From positions 139,310 through 203,309 of the forward strand of contig NZ_WQNH01000005.1 in assembly GCF_009812055.1 (NCBI RefSeq): DNA of 64,000 nt, given 5' to 3'. Below the pieces are notes generated by a model. That model was not told the origin of the DNA. It did not search any database and saw nothing but the letters and a program-made list of their open reading frames with translations. A program made the position numbers and the translations under genes. Positions 53,474 through 62,031 of this stretch are shown here, piece after piece. The stretch is from Chelativorans xinjiangensis (GTDB lineage Bacteria; Pseudomonadota; Alphaproteobacteria; Rhizobiales; Rhizobiaceae). The stretch's first letter is position 1. Every line of letters begins with the position of its first letter.

Positions 53474-55531
53474 CTATCGCCGCCTGCGTGCCGCCCGTTC
53501 CTCGCGTGAGCGCCGGCGGGGCCCTTCCGTCCCGCCATCGCTAAGCACCTTGCGCGGCGGCAGGGTCACCTGGCGGCCAAGCTTCGGGTAGGGGTCCACC
53601 TTGTTGGGCAGCGCCATGGCGTAGACGAAGTGCTCCTGGAACTTCGGCTCGAGCGCGGTTTCGATCTTCTCGATCCTGCGCACCGTTTCCTCGATCTCGC
53701 GGCGGTGGTTGCGGTTCAAGAGTGCCATGCGCGCGCCGGTGCCGGCGGCGTTGCCGACGGCGGAAACCTTGTCGAGTTCGCAATCCGGGATCAGGCCCAG
53801 CGTCATGGCGTAGGTGGGGTCGATGAAGGAGCCGAAGGCGCCGGCAAAGCGGATGGTGTCGACCGTCGTCACCCCCTGCTTTTCCATCAGGAGCTTGGTG
53901 CCGGCATAAAGCGCGGCCTTGGCAAGCTGGATGGCGCGCACGTCGTTCTGCGTCACGGTGATGCGCGGCTCGCCCTCGTGGAGCAGGTAGGAGAAGGTGC
54001 GGCCCTCGGAGAAGATGCGCGGGCTCCTTTCGGCCAGCGCGCCGTCGATTACGCCATCCTCGGAGACGATGCCGGAAAGATACATCTCGGCGATCACCTC
54101 GATGATGCCGGAGCCGCAGATGCCGCTGACGCCGGTCGCCTGAACGGCCTCGGCAAATCCCGGCTCGTCCGACCACAATTCGGAGCCGATGACGCGGAAG
54201 CGCGGTTCCAGCGTCTCGCGGTCGATGCGCACGCGCTCGATGGCGCCGGGGGCGGCGCGCTGGCCGGAGGAGATCTCCGCGCCCTCGAAGGCGGGGCCGG
54301 TGGGGGAGGAGGCGGTGACCACGCGCTCCCGGTTGCCCAGCACGATCTCTGCATTGGTGCCGACATCGACGATCAACATCATCTCGTCCTGGCGATACGG
54401 GCCTTCCGACAAGGTGACGGCGGCCGCGTCCGCGCCCACATGGCCGGCGATGCAGGGCAGCATGTAGAGGCGTGCGCCTGGGTTGAGGTTCAGGCGCAAG
54501 TCGCTTGCCCGCGCCTTCACCGCGCCGGAAACGGCGAGCGCGAAGGGCGCGCCGCCGAGCTCCGTCGGGTCGATGCCGAGGAACAGGTGGTGCATGATCG
54601 GGTTGCCGACGAAGACGGCGTCGAGGATGTCGGTGCGCTCCACGCCGCCTTCGGTCGCCACCTTGTCGACGAGCTTGGAGACCTCCTGGCGCACGGCCTT
54701 GGTCATGGCCTGCCTGCCGTCCGGGTTCATCATGACGTAGGAGACGCGGCTCATCAGATCCTCGCCGAAGCGGATCTGCGGGTTCGATGCGCCGGCCGAC
54801 GCCACCACGCGGCCCGACAGGAGCGATACCATGTGCATGGCGATCGTGGTCGAGCCGATGTCGCAGGCGATCCCGTAGGCCTCGTTCTTCAGCCCCGGCC
54901 ACAGCGCGATGATGCGCGCAGCGTCTGCCTCGTCGTCGTGATGGACGGCGGCGGTGACGGCCCACTCGCCCTGGCGCAGGATGCCCTGAACCTGGCTCAG
55001 AAGATGAGCGTCCGCCTCCAGGCGGTTGAAGCCCCAGTCCTTTCCGAGCGCCGCCTTCAGGCGGTCGAGGTCGCCCAGCGGCTTGTGCATGTCGGGCTCG
55101 TCGACCTCGACATAGCATAGCTGCACTGCCGGATAGCGCTCGATCACCCTCTGGTCGGCGTCCTTGCGCACCACTTGCGCATTGACGATGGCATCCTGCG
55201 GGACGTCGACGACGAGATCGCCTTCGATGGTCGCCGAGCAGGAGAGGCGCCGGCCGGCCGGCAGCGCGCGCTTTTCCGCGTAGCGCGCCTCCTTCGGCCC
55301 GACCGGGGAGATGCTGTCCCTGGACGAGGAGATCTTGTGCTTGGCGAAGTGGCCTTCCTGCACCTCGATCTGGCAGCGCCCGCAGGTCGCCCGCCCGCCG
55401 CACACGCTCTCCACATAGACGCCGAGCTGGCGCGCGGCATCGAGGATGGTCGTGCCCTTTGCGAAACGCCCGCGCTTGCCCGAGGGCATGAAGAGGACCA
55501 GGTGGTCGGTTATGTTGGGCGGGGCGTTCAT
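53474..55531 (-). CDS. ASKHA/2Fe-2S corrinoid activation protein (RACo-like)
   Basis: About 685 aa. An N-terminal 2Fe-2S ferredoxin domain uses Cys44, Cys50, Cys53 and Cys98 (SVCGGRATCGRCQIEV and LSCSA). A linker and a large ASKHA-type ATPase region follow, with CDIGSTTIAMHMVSLLSG (phosphate-1 loop) and VDVGTNAEIVLGN. This is the RACo/RamA-like activator that uses ATP to drive reduction of inactive Co(II) corrinoid to Co(I). The start at MNAPPNITD is preferred to a TTG nine codons upstream. It lies at the end of the leftward corrinoid methyl-transfer run. Confidence 0.9.
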   Translation of the reverse strand: MNAPPNITDHLVLFMPSGKRGRFAKGTTILDAARQLGVYVESVCGGRATCGRCQIEVQEGHFAKHKISSSRDSISPVGPKEARYAEKRALPAGRRLSCSATIEGDLVVDVPQDAIVNAQVVRKDADQRVIERYPAVQLCYVEVDEPDMHKPLGDLDRLKAALGKDWGFNRLEADAHLLSQVQGILRQGEWAVTAAVHHDDEADAARIIALWPGLKNEAYGIACDIGSTTIAMHMVSLLSGRVVASAGASNPQIRFGEDLMSRVSYVMMNPDGRQAMTKAVRQEVSKLVDKVATEGGVERTDILDAVFVGNPIMHHLFLGIDPTELGGAPFALAVSGAVKARASDLRLNLNPGARLYMLPCIAGHVGADAAAVTLSEGPYRQDEMMLIVDVGTNAEIVLGNRERVVTASSPTGPAFEGAEISSGQRAAPGAIERVRIDRETLEPRFRVIGSELWSDEPGFAEAVQATGVSGICGSGIIEVIAEMYLSGIVSEDGVIDGALAERSPRIFSEGRTFSYLLHEGEPRITVTQNDVRAIQLAKAALYAGTKLLMEKQGVTTVDTIRFAGAFGSFIDPTYAMTLGLIPDCELDKVSAVGNAAGTGARMALLNRNHRREIEETVRRIEKIETALEPKFQEHFVYAMALPNKVDPYPKLGRQVTLPPRKVLSDGGTEGPRRRSREERAARRRR

Positions 55532-55592
55532 GGGGCGAGCGACCTTGAATGGTCGCAAAGCATTGCGTCCCCGAGCATCTCCCCCACGCCTT

Positions 55593-55757
55593 GCGCGTCA
55601 TCCCGGCCAAGGGAGCGTAGCTCCCGCGAGCCGGGATCCATTCCGTGACTTGCCCACGCGCCGGAATGGGTCCCGGACAGCCTCCGCTCCGCTCCGGCTT
55701 CCGGGATGACGACGGAAGCGTGGGGCGAATGCCCGGCAGGCCAGAGGGGGGCGCGAA
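55593..55757. repeat. Family E palindrome plus a family A remnant
   Basis: GCGCGTCATCCCGG (55593-55606) and CCGGGATGAC (55701-55710) are outer arms, with inner GAGCCGGGATCCATTCC and GGAATGGGTCCCGG also inverted. At 55731-55757 a family A end (GCCCGGCAGGCCAGAGGGG) is attached. The block fills the space between the methyltransferase gene and the activator gene. Confidence 0.65.
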
Positions 55758-55784
55758 AGAGCACTATCACCTCCTGATGGGCTT

Positions 55785-56768
55785 CTACCCCCGCCCGGTC
55801 CGCGCCATGCGCGCCTCGCGGCCGCCGCGGCGGCGGCCGGCGGAGGCCGCGTGATTGCCGTTTCCGTTGGGAGGTTCGGCGGAAGCGCCGGAGTTCCCCG
55901 AGGCCGCCGGCTGGTGATCGCGATAGGTCATGATCCAGGTGTGGCAATTGGGGTCGGTGCCGTTCAGAACGTTCGCCGCGCGCACCATCTCCATCTCCTG
56001 CGGGCGGCAGGGGTTCATGATGGCGCTGGTCATGCCGGCGCCGATGACCATGGGGATGAAGCCGGCATTGATGCCGTGGCGGTGCGGCAGGCCGAAGGAG
56101 ATGTTGGAAAGGCCACACGTGGTGTTGACCTTCAGTTCCTCCCGCAAGCGGCGCAGAAGGGCGAAAACCTGCTTGCCGGCCGTACCCATGGCGCCGATGG
56201 GCATCACCAGCGGGTCGACGACGATGTCGTGCGCCGGGATGCCGTAGTCGGCGGCGCGCTGAACGATCTTCCTGGCCACCTCGAAGCGCACGTCGGGGTC
56301 TTCCGAAATGCCGGTCTCGTCGTTGGAGATCGCCACCACCGGCACGTCGTATTTCTTGACGAGCGGCAGGATGGCTTCCAGCTTCTCATCCTCGCCGGTG
56401 ACGGAATTGATCAGCGGCCGGCCCTTGGCCACCTTCAGCGCCGCCTCGATGGCCGCCGAGACGGAGGAATCGATGGAGAGCGGCACGTCCACCAGGCCCT
56501 GGACGATCTGAAGCGTCTTAACGAGAAGATCGGGCTCGGTCGCGTTCGGGTCCACCGCCGTCACGCCGGCGTTCACGTCGAGCATGGTGGCGCCGGCGGC
56601 GACCTGGTCGAGCGCGTCCTTCTTCACCGTCTCGAAATTGCCGGCCACCATCTCGGCGGCGAGTTTCTTGCGGCCGGTCGGGTTGATGCGCTCGCCGATG
56701 ACGCAAAAGGGCTGATCGAAGCCGATGACGACTTCCTTGGTCGCAGAGGCGACGATGGTGCGGGTCAT
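55785..56768 (-). CDS. Methyltetrahydrofolate:corrinoid methyltransferase (MtgA/AcsE-like)
   Basis: 327 aa TIM-barrel pterin-binding enzyme. CVIGERINPTGRKKLAAEM (22-40), ATMLDVNAGVTAVDP and SIDSSVSAAIEAAL are the folate-binding signatures shared with AcsE, MtgA and the MetH folate domain. It would move a methyl group between a corrinoid protein and tetrahydrofolate. After about residue 285 comes an unusual low-complexity tail ending RRRGGREARMARTGRG. GGAGGACTG precedes the ATG and a perfect 22-bp palindrome lies 17 bp upstream. Confidence 0.93.
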   Translation of the reverse strand: MTRTIVASATKEVVIGFDQPFCVIGERINPTGRKKLAAEMVAGNFETVKKDALDQVAAGATMLDVNAGVTAVDPNATEPDLLVKTLQIVQGLVDVPLSIDSSVSAAIEAALKVAKGRPLINSVTGEDEKLEAILPLVKKYDVPVVAISNDETGISEDPDVRFEVARKIVQRAADYGIPAHDIVVDPLVMPIGAMGTAGKQVFALLRRLREELKVNTTCGLSNISFGLPHRHGINAGFIPMVIGAGMTSAIMNPCRPQEMEMVRAANVLNGTDPNCHTWIMTYRDHQPAASGNSGASAEPPNGNGNHAASAGRRRGGREARMARTGRG

Positions 56769-56784
56769 TCACAGTCCTCCAAAG

Positions 56785-56806
56785 GATATAAAGACTTCTT
56801 TATATC
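56785..56806 (-). promoter_or_regulatory. Perfect palindromic operator, SahR/SamR-like
   Basis: Ten-base arms GATATAAAGA and TCTTTATATC flank a CT centre with no mismatch. It lies 17 bp upstream of the methyltransferase ATG, just 5' of its ribosome site. The ATAAAGA...TCTTTAT core resembles operators of ArsR-family regulators of the methyl cycle (SahR/SamR type) in proteobacteria. Binding would block transcription initiation or early elongation. Confidence 0.55.
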
Positions 56807-56830
56807 GTTATCTCGTTGGTTTCAAGCGGG

Positions 56831-56943
56831 GGGAGTGAGTAGTGAATAGAGAGTAGTGAGTAGGGAACATGGCAGCGAGGTGGTGGGTAGGCGGCGCTGA
56901 AACGTGCATCCTATTCGCTACTCACTACTCACCACTCACTCCC
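56831..56943. repeat. GAGTAGTGAGTAG inverted repeat pair
   Basis: 56831-56865 contains tandem GAGTAGTGA-type units, and 56910-56943 contains the inverse (CTACTCACTACTCACCACTC). The pair would fold into a long hairpin. It lies between metF and the methyltransferase gene, ending four bases from the metF stop codon. Confidence 0.7.
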
Positions 56944-56947
56944 TCTT

Positions 56948-58042
56948 TCACCCCGCCGCGTCCTTCACCAGGTCGGTCGGCTTCTCGCTCGGCGTTTCCA
57001 GAATGTGGTCCAGCCGCTCGGCCACCAGGGCGTCGTCGGGTCCCGGTTCGCGCGTCCATGGGCGGCGGCCTTTCAGGACGCCCGATTCGTGGACGATCTC
57101 CGCCACATATTCCTCCTGCCGGTAGGCCATGACGTGGATGCCGGAAACGCCATCGATCTCCTTCACCTCGTTGATGATGTCGATGCACAGGCGCTTTCCC
57201 TCTTCCTTCTGATTCTTCGCCCCTTCGAGGCGGGCGACGACGGAATCGGGAATATGCACGCCGGGCACGTTGGAGCGGATCCAGCGCGCCGTCTTGGCCG
57301 AAGCCAGCGGCCCGACACCGACAAGGATGAAGCATTTCTCGGTGAGCCCCATGTCACGCACGCGCTTCATGTATTCCCCCAGCATCGGCACATCGAAGCA
57401 GTACTGGCTCTGCACGAATTGCGCACCGGCGGCGATCTTCTTGGCGAGCCGCAAGGGGCGGAAATCGTAGGGCGGGGCGAAGGGATTGATGGCCGCGCCC
57501 AGGAAGACGGCGGGTGGCGTCGAGAGCTTGCGGCCGGAGAGGAATTTTTCCTCGTCCCGCATGGTGCGCACGGTTTCCAGAAGCGACATGCAATCGAGGT
57601 CGAAGACCGGCTTTGCGCCCGGCTGGTCGCCCGCCTGCACGCCGTCGCCCGTCAGGCACAGGATGTTGCCGACGCCCATCGCCGCCGCCCCCAAAACGTC
57701 GCCCTGGATGGCGATGCGGTTGCGGTCGCGGCAGGCGATCTGCATGATCGGCGCGTAGCCCATGCGGGTCAGAAGCGCGCAGATGCCCATCGAGGACATG
57801 TGGCAGTTGGCGCCGGAGGCATCGACGGCGTTGATGCCGTCCACCCAGCCGTCGAAGACCGCCGCCCGCTCGTAGACGTCCTGCGCGTTGGCGCTGTCGG
57901 GCGGGTTAAGTTCGGCGGTAACGGCGAACTCGCCGCGTCTCAGGATGCGCTCCAGCCGCCCGCGGGAGGAATGGCCGGGCAGCGGGTCGAGCGGCAGGTC
58001 GACGCCGTGCGGGTTCTCGTCGGGCTGGCGGGGGCGGCTCAT
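56948..58042 (-). CDS. metF: Methylenetetrahydrofolate reductase (MetF-like)
   Basis: 364 aa TIM-barrel flavoprotein interconverting methyl-THF and methylene-THF. GEFAVTAELNPPDSANAQDV near the N-terminus carries the Glu typical of MTHFR. GNILCLTGDGVQ, FVQSQYCFDVPMLGEYMKRV and FILVGVGPLAS are further family blocks. In the corrinoid context it probably runs in the oxidative direction, feeding methyl-derived carbon into methylene-THF. Its ATG overlaps the stop of the upstream cysteine-rich gene (ATGA). Confidence 0.94.
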   Translation of the reverse strand: MSRPRQPDENPHGVDLPLDPLPGHSSRGRLERILRRGEFAVTAELNPPDSANAQDVYERAAVFDGWVDGINAVDASGANCHMSSMGICALLTRMGYAPIMQIACRDRNRIAIQGDVLGAAAMGVGNILCLTGDGVQAGDQPGAKPVFDLDCMSLLETVRTMRDEEKFLSGRKLSTPPAVFLGAAINPFAPPYDFRPLRLAKKIAAGAQFVQSQYCFDVPMLGEYMKRVRDMGLTEKCFILVGVGPLASAKTARWIRSNVPGVHIPDSVVARLEGAKNQKEEGKRLCIDIINEVKEIDGVSGIHVMAYRQEEYVAEIVHESGVLKGRRPWTREPGPDDALVAERLDHILETPSEKPTDLVKDAAG

Positions 58043-58638
58043 GCGGTCTCCCGTGCCTTTTCGCGCTCGGCGGCGGCAGTTGCGGTGACGCGCAGCCACG
58101 CCGACGTCTCGCGCAGCGATTGGTCGACGGGCTTCTGCACGGCGAGGATGGCGTCGTGGTTGCGCATCTTCTGCGCGCCTTCCCATGCCTTGACCCAGAC
58201 GCAGGGCATGTCCGGCTCCACCTCGCAATTGCCGTTGGCGCGCACGCCGCCGCAGGGGCCGTTCCTGAGCTGCTTGGGGCAGTTCATGGGGCACGACATG
58301 CCGGTGGAGGAAAGGATGCACTGGCCGCACATGCGGCAGTCGAACATGAAGCCCTTCACGTGCCTTTCGACGAATTTCACCGGCTTTTCGGCGCGGCGGT
58401 AGCCGATTGCGTTCCAAACCGGATGCAGCGTCAGGAAGACGTCGGCAAAGCGGGCGTAGAACCATTCGAGGAAGCGGGAATGGCGCACCGACCACAGCCG
58501 CATCGTGTAGCGCCGCTGCACGCGGCGCTGGGGCGAGACGTCGGCCGGCTTGTAGGCCAGAAGGGCGCGCGCCTTTCTGACCAGCGACGCCTGCGTGACG
58601 CCGGATTGCCGCGCTAAAGGCTTGTCATTCTTCGACAT
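58039..58638 (-). CDS. MTHFR C-terminal (cysteine-rich) domain protein
   Basis: 199 aa. A helical N-terminus is followed by the Cys-rich segment FDCRMCGQCILSSTGMSCPM and NCPKQLRNGPCGGVRANGNC with at least nine cysteines, the domain named 'methylene-tetrahydrofolate reductase C-terminal'. It probably binds one or more Fe-S clusters or zinc and delivers electrons to, or takes them from, the MetF subunit encoded immediately downstream. Overlaps both neighbours (14 bp and 4 bp), so the three genes are one translational unit. Confidence 0.9.
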   Translation of the reverse strand: MSKNDKPLARQSGVTQASLVRKARALLAYKPADVSPQRRVQRRYTMRLWSVRHSRFLEWFYARFADVFLTLHPVWNAIGYRRAEKPVKFVERHVKGFMFDCRMCGQCILSSTGMSCPMNCPKQLRNGPCGGVRANGNCEVEPDMPCVWVKAWEGAQKMRNHDAILAVQKPVDQSLRETSAWLRVTATAAAEREKARETA

Positions 58639-58927
58639 GTCCGCCTGCCTTGACGAGCGCCTTCAGCTGCTCGTCGGGAAATTCCCGCTCGATGGCCGCA
58701 AGCGCCTTGTCGGCCTCCGCCTCGAGGTCGTCGCTCACGGGCTCTGGCGCGCCGCGCCGCCATTCCGCCAGATAGGCGTCGGTGTCGCGCGCGCCGACGC
58801 GCATGGCGCACATGTCGATCGCCTCGGTGAAGCGCAGGGGCAGCTCGCGCTTGGCCGTTTTGCGTCCCTTCCTGACGATGACCTGTGCAGGAATGTCGCG
58901 CCAGTAAACCACGATCAGATCGGCCAT
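58625..58927 (-). CDS. 'Virulence factor' family small protein (PF13769-like)
   Basis: 100 aa: ADLIVVYWRDIPAQVIVRKG, RELPLRFTEAIDMCAMRVGA and YLAEWRRGAP are the conserved blocks of a family labelled 'virulence factor' in many alphaproteobacteria. It is regularly found beside corrinoid/MetF genes, so the label is probably misleading and a role in this one-carbon route is more likely. It overlaps the cysteine-rich MTHFR gene by 14 bp. Start MADLIVV at 58927 is preferred. Confidence 0.8.
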   Translation of the reverse strand: MADLIVVYWRDIPAQVIVRKGRKTAKRELPLRFTEAIDMCAMRVGARDTDAYLAEWRRGAPEPVSDDLEAEADKALAAIEREFPDEQLKALVKAGGHVEE

Positions 58928-59042
58928 TTGCCTTCGTTCCCTTGCTTGAGTTGGAGCATTGCCGCAAGCGCCGTGAGCCCGCTTGCTGCGCGACGACGCG
59001 CGTGCCTTCAAAAACGACGCCCGCCGCCGGGCGTCAAGGCGG

Positions 59043-59663
59043 CTATCCCATCAGGGCGCTGGCGAGCACGCCGGCCGCGCCGATGACGACGGCAATGACG
59101 ATGAGGGAAAGCGTCCCGCTGGCCACGGCAACCGCCAGAAGAACGCCGTCGCGTTCCGAAAGCGCCAGCCCGACGAGGGCACAGGAAAAGGCCGGAAACC
59201 AGTTGCCGAGCGGGATCGGCAGGGTCACGGCGATGGCCAGGATAAGGGCGATGACGCCGATGAAGCGGTCTGCGTGGTCGCGTGCGAAGGGCCAGTAGCG
59301 CGGGCGGATGAGCCGCTCGACCCATTTGATCCTGGGAATGAGCCGCTCGCTCATACCGCGGAATTGCGACGCGCTCAGCGATTTTTGAAGAATGAAGCGC
59401 GGCAGCCAGACCGTGCGTCGGCCAAACACCATCTGGATAGCCAGAAGCAGAAGCGGAATGCCCAGCACCAGCGTGCTGCCCGGCGGCAGCGGCAGCAAAT
59501 TGATGGAGGAGAAGAATACCAGAAGCGTGGCGAAGCTGCGGTCGCCCAGTGCCTGGCGAAGCTGCTCCACCGTCACCGTGCCCTCGGCCTCGCGTGCCAT
59601 CTCCTCGAAGATCGTCGACAGGCGGCGCGGCGGCAGGCCTCCGGCAACCCGTCCCGACACCAT
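59043..59663 (-). CDS. exoD: ExoD family membrane protein
   Basis: About 206 aa (215 if a GTG at 59690 is used). RRLSTIFEEMAREAEGTVTVEQLRQALGDRSFATLLVFFSSINLLPLPPGS is the ExoD N-terminal half; several hydrophobic helices follow, ending VIGAAGVLASALMG. ExoD is an inner-membrane protein needed for normal exopolysaccharide output and alkali tolerance in Sinorhizobium. It lies 115 bp upstream of the virulence-factor-type gene and is probably not functionally tied to the methyl-transfer genes. Confidence 0.9.
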   Translation of the reverse strand: MVSGRVAGGLPPRRLSTIFEEMAREAEGTVTVEQLRQALGDRSFATLLVFFSSINLLPLPPGSTLVLGIPLLLLAIQMVFGRRTVWLPRFILQKSLSASQFRGMSERLIPRIKWVERLIRPRYWPFARDHADRFIGVIALILAIAVTLPIPLGNWFPAFSCALVGLALSERDGVLLAVAVASGTLSLIVIAVVIGAAGVLASALMG

Positions 59664-59764
59664 GCCCAGACCCGTTCCCTCCGCCTTCACATCCGTTTTC
59701 CTGCCGTGTTGTCTGGAAGCATCTTCTTCTGCCGCAGTTAAGCCTTCATGACAGGCGGAGCAAG

Positions 59765-60418
59765 CTATTGCGGCCGGCGGAACTCGAGAATGTCGAGCTT
59801 GGATTCGCGCGCCGGCGCGGGAAACTCGATGCGCCAGCGTTCCTCGCCGCTGCGGAAGGCATAGCCGGCCTGGTCCGTCTCCGGCCCGCTTCCGTAGGGC
59901 GGCGGGGCATCGCCTGCGACGAAATAGGCGCCGAGATAGGTCAGCCGCGTATCGCTGTCGGTGAAGAAGCGGCCCTTGGTGCGCTGCGAGCCCGACAGCT
60001 TCTCCAGCATCCAGCCGGAGCCGTCGTCGCCGACGCGGCAGCGAAACCAGTCGTAGACGACAAGTGCCGCGAGCCCGCCGGCCTTGACGGTGCGGCACTG
60101 CCAGTCGCCCGTCATGTCGAAGCCCTCGAAGGAGAGGGCAGGGCGGGAGACGATTTCCTCGAAAACGGCCACGGCCTCGGGCGCACCGCCGGCCTTGGCC
60201 TCGGCAACCGCCGTCTCGCGCGTTTCCTCATAGGCGTCGAGGCGGGCGGTGTCGGCGTCCGTGATGATGTCCAGGATCTCGCCGTCGGCAAGCGCCGGGA
60301 GCGGGAGGAGGGCGGCCGCAAGGAAAGCGAGGAGGGCACCGGCGGGCCCGGCGGGCATTGTCTTCATCATGCCAGACAAGCCGCCGATTGGAGCCTTTTT
60401 GTGGTGGCGGGGCTTCAT
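59765..60418 (-). CDS. DUF4893 domain-containing secreted protein
   Basis: 217 aa from an ATG that overlaps the stop codon of the DUF1638 gene (ATGA), which supports this start; an inner Met pair at 60367-60370 would give a shorter signal peptide. The signal region is PAGALLAFLAAALLPLPALA. The mature part contains DMTGDWQCRTVKAGG, FRCRVGDDGSGWMLEKLSGS and LTYLGAYFVAGD, the DUF4893 pattern. Predicted periplasmic; function unknown. Confidence 0.83.
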   Translation of the reverse strand: MKPRHHKKAPIGGLSGMMKTMPAGPAGALLAFLAAALLPLPALADGEILDIITDADTARLDAYEETRETAVAEAKAGGAPEAVAVFEEIVSRPALSFEGFDMTGDWQCRTVKAGGLAALVVYDWFRCRVGDDGSGWMLEKLSGSQRTKGRFFTDSDTRLTYLGAYFVAGDAPPPYGSGPETDQAGYAFRSGEERWRIEFPAPARESKLDILEFRRPQ

Positions 60419-61059
60419 CCCAACGGCGCCTTGCCTGCCGCGCCGGTGAGGGCGGTGGCCAGGTCGCCGTAGCCGGTGAAGCGGCGCTCGTAGGACAGGC
60501 CGAGCAGCTTCGCCGCATCGCGGGCGACCGTCTCCAGCGCCGGATCGTCGGTCTGCGCCAGATAGACGAGCTTCTCGTAGTTGCCGAAATAATCCTCGAT
60601 CAGCTCCGGATGCTCGTCGATGCGCAGCGGCTTCAGGAAGAACGCCTCGAACTGCCGGCACAGAAAGTCGGTCATGTAGAAGGACAGCATGTCGCCCTCG
60701 CCGATCTCGGTGAAGGCCTCCACTCCCTGATAGAAGGCGAAGCAGTGCGGCCCGGCAATGCGCTCGACGCCGTGCTTCTCGCACACGCGGTCGAGCCGGC
60801 CGCTCGTGCCGCAATCGGCATAGCCGACGAAGATGTGGCGGTAGCCTTCTTCCCTGGCCTCTGCGATGGCCTTGTCCATGGCGGGCGCAATGCGGTCGGG
60901 GCGGTAGTGGAACTCCGCCGGCAGGCAAGTGAGGTCCAGATGGTCGAGCCCCAGCCGCTCGCGCACGGCGATGACCTCGCGGGCGATCATCCCGCAGGCG
61001 ATCACGAGAACTTTATCAGTGGTTATACGTTGTGTATTGCCTTGGGTTGGCATTGGCAT
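60415..61059 (-). CDS. DUF1638 domain-containing protein
   Basis: 214 aa soluble protein: VLVIACGMIAREVIAVRERL near the N-terminus, HIFVGYADCGTSGRLDRVCEKHGVERIAGPHCFAFY in the middle and MTDFLCRQFEAFF later. Three conserved Cys/His-rich sites (ACGM, YADCGT, GPHCF) could bind a metal or cobalamin-related ligand. DUF1638 genes recur next to corrinoid proteins and MttB-family methyltransferases, so it probably serves that pathway, but no activity is established. Confidence 0.88.
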   Translation of the reverse strand: MPMPTQGNTQRITTDKVLVIACGMIAREVIAVRERLGLDHLDLTCLPAEFHYRPDRIAPAMDKAIAEAREEGYRHIFVGYADCGTSGRLDRVCEKHGVERIAGPHCFAFYQGVEAFTEIGEGDMLSFYMTDFLCRQFEAFFLKPLRIDEHPELIEDYFGNYEKLVYLAQTDDPALETVARDAAKLLGLSYERRFTGYGDLATALTGAAGKAPLG

Positions 61060-61112
61060 CTTCCGCTGGAAATACCAGTCACAAACATCGCATGCGAACA
61101 GGATATCCGATC

Positions 61113-61241
61113 ATGAAGCTCCTTCACCTCGTCCTTGCCGCGCTTTTGGCAATTTCGGTCTCCGCCTGCGCCAATACAATACGCGGGGTCGGAAAAGACA
61201 TCAAAGAAACCGGCCACGCGATCAGGGACGCAACGGACTGA
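61113..61241 (+). CDS. Entericidin A/B family lipoprotein
   Basis: 42 aa. The signal peptide ends in lipobox VSAC (Cys19), followed by the short helix ANTIRGVGKDIKETGHAIRD, the entericidin pattern. These tiny outer-membrane lipoproteins form toxin/antidote-like pairs in enterobacteria; single copies in Rhizobiales are of unknown role. It lies alone on the plus strand between two leftward corrinoid-related genes. Confidence 0.88.
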   Translation: MKLLHLVLAALLAISVSACANTIRGVGKDIKETGHAIRDATD

Positions 61242-61332
61242 GACGGGCTCGGCCCCTTCCGCGTCTCGATCTCACGGGCGCGAGCGCGGCAGCGGGGTTC
61301 GGACACCCGAGCTGCCGGAAGCCGTGCGGATG

Positions 61333-62031
61333 CTACACCGCCGCCTGCAGGTTGTGCTTGCGCTTCATCAGCTCCTTGGCCGTCTCGACCGCCACCGCCG
61401 CATCGCGGCAATAGGCGTCGGCGCCCACGGCCTTGCCGAACTCCTCGTTGAGCGGCGCACCGCCGACGAGCACGATCAAGTCGTCGCGGATGCCCTTTTC
61501 CTTCAGCGTGTCGATGACCACCTTCATGTACGGCATGGTGGTGGTCAAAAGCGCCGACATGCCGATGATGTCCGGCTGGTGCTTCTCGATGGCGTCGAGA
61601 TAGTTCTCGACGGGATTGTTGATGCCGAGGTCGATGACCTCGAAGCCGGCGCCCTCCATCATCATGCCGACGAGGTTCTTGCCGATGTCGTGGATGTCGC
61701 CCTTCACGGTGCCGATGACCATCTTGCCCTGCTTGGGCGCGCCGGTCTCCACGAGGAGCGGGCGCAGGATGTTCATGCCGGCCTTCATCGCGTTGGCCGA
61801 TAGCAGCACCTCCGGCACGAAGAGGATGCCGTCGCGGAAATCCTCGCCGACGATGCGCATGCCTTCGACAAGCGCCTGCGTCAGCACCTCGTAGGGCGCC
61901 CATCCGCGGTCGAGGAGAATGCGCGTGCCTTCCTCGATCTCTTCCTTCAGCCCGTCATAAAGGTCGTCGTGCATCTGCTGCGCGAGTTCGTCGTCTGGCA
62001 GCTCGGAAAGGATGATTTCGTCATCGGACAT
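61333..62031 (-). CDS. Corrinoid (B12-binding) methyl-carrier protein
   Basis: 232 aa, the MtbC/MttC/MtgC size. An N-terminal four-helix cap (about 20-95; ILLDRGWAPYEVLTQALVEGM and VPEVLLSANAMKAGM) precedes a Rossmann-like B12 domain. That domain holds the lower-ligand motif DIHDIGKNLV (112-121, His114), then GFEVIDLGIN and IIGMSALLTTTMPYMK. It carries the methyl group between the substrate methyltransferase and the folate methyltransferase. Start MSDDEII at 62031; leftward, with a 330-bp upstream region. Confidence 0.95.
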   Translation of the reverse strand: MSDDEIILSELPDDELAQQMHDDLYDGLKEEIEEGTRILLDRGWAPYEVLTQALVEGMRIVGEDFRDGILFVPEVLLSANAMKAGMNILRPLLVETGAPKQGKMVIGTVKGDIHDIGKNLVGMMMEGAGFEVIDLGINNPVENYLDAIEKHQPDIIGMSALLTTTMPYMKVVIDTLKEKGIRDDLIVLVGGAPLNEEFGKAVGADAYCRDAAVAVETAKELMKRKHNLQAAV

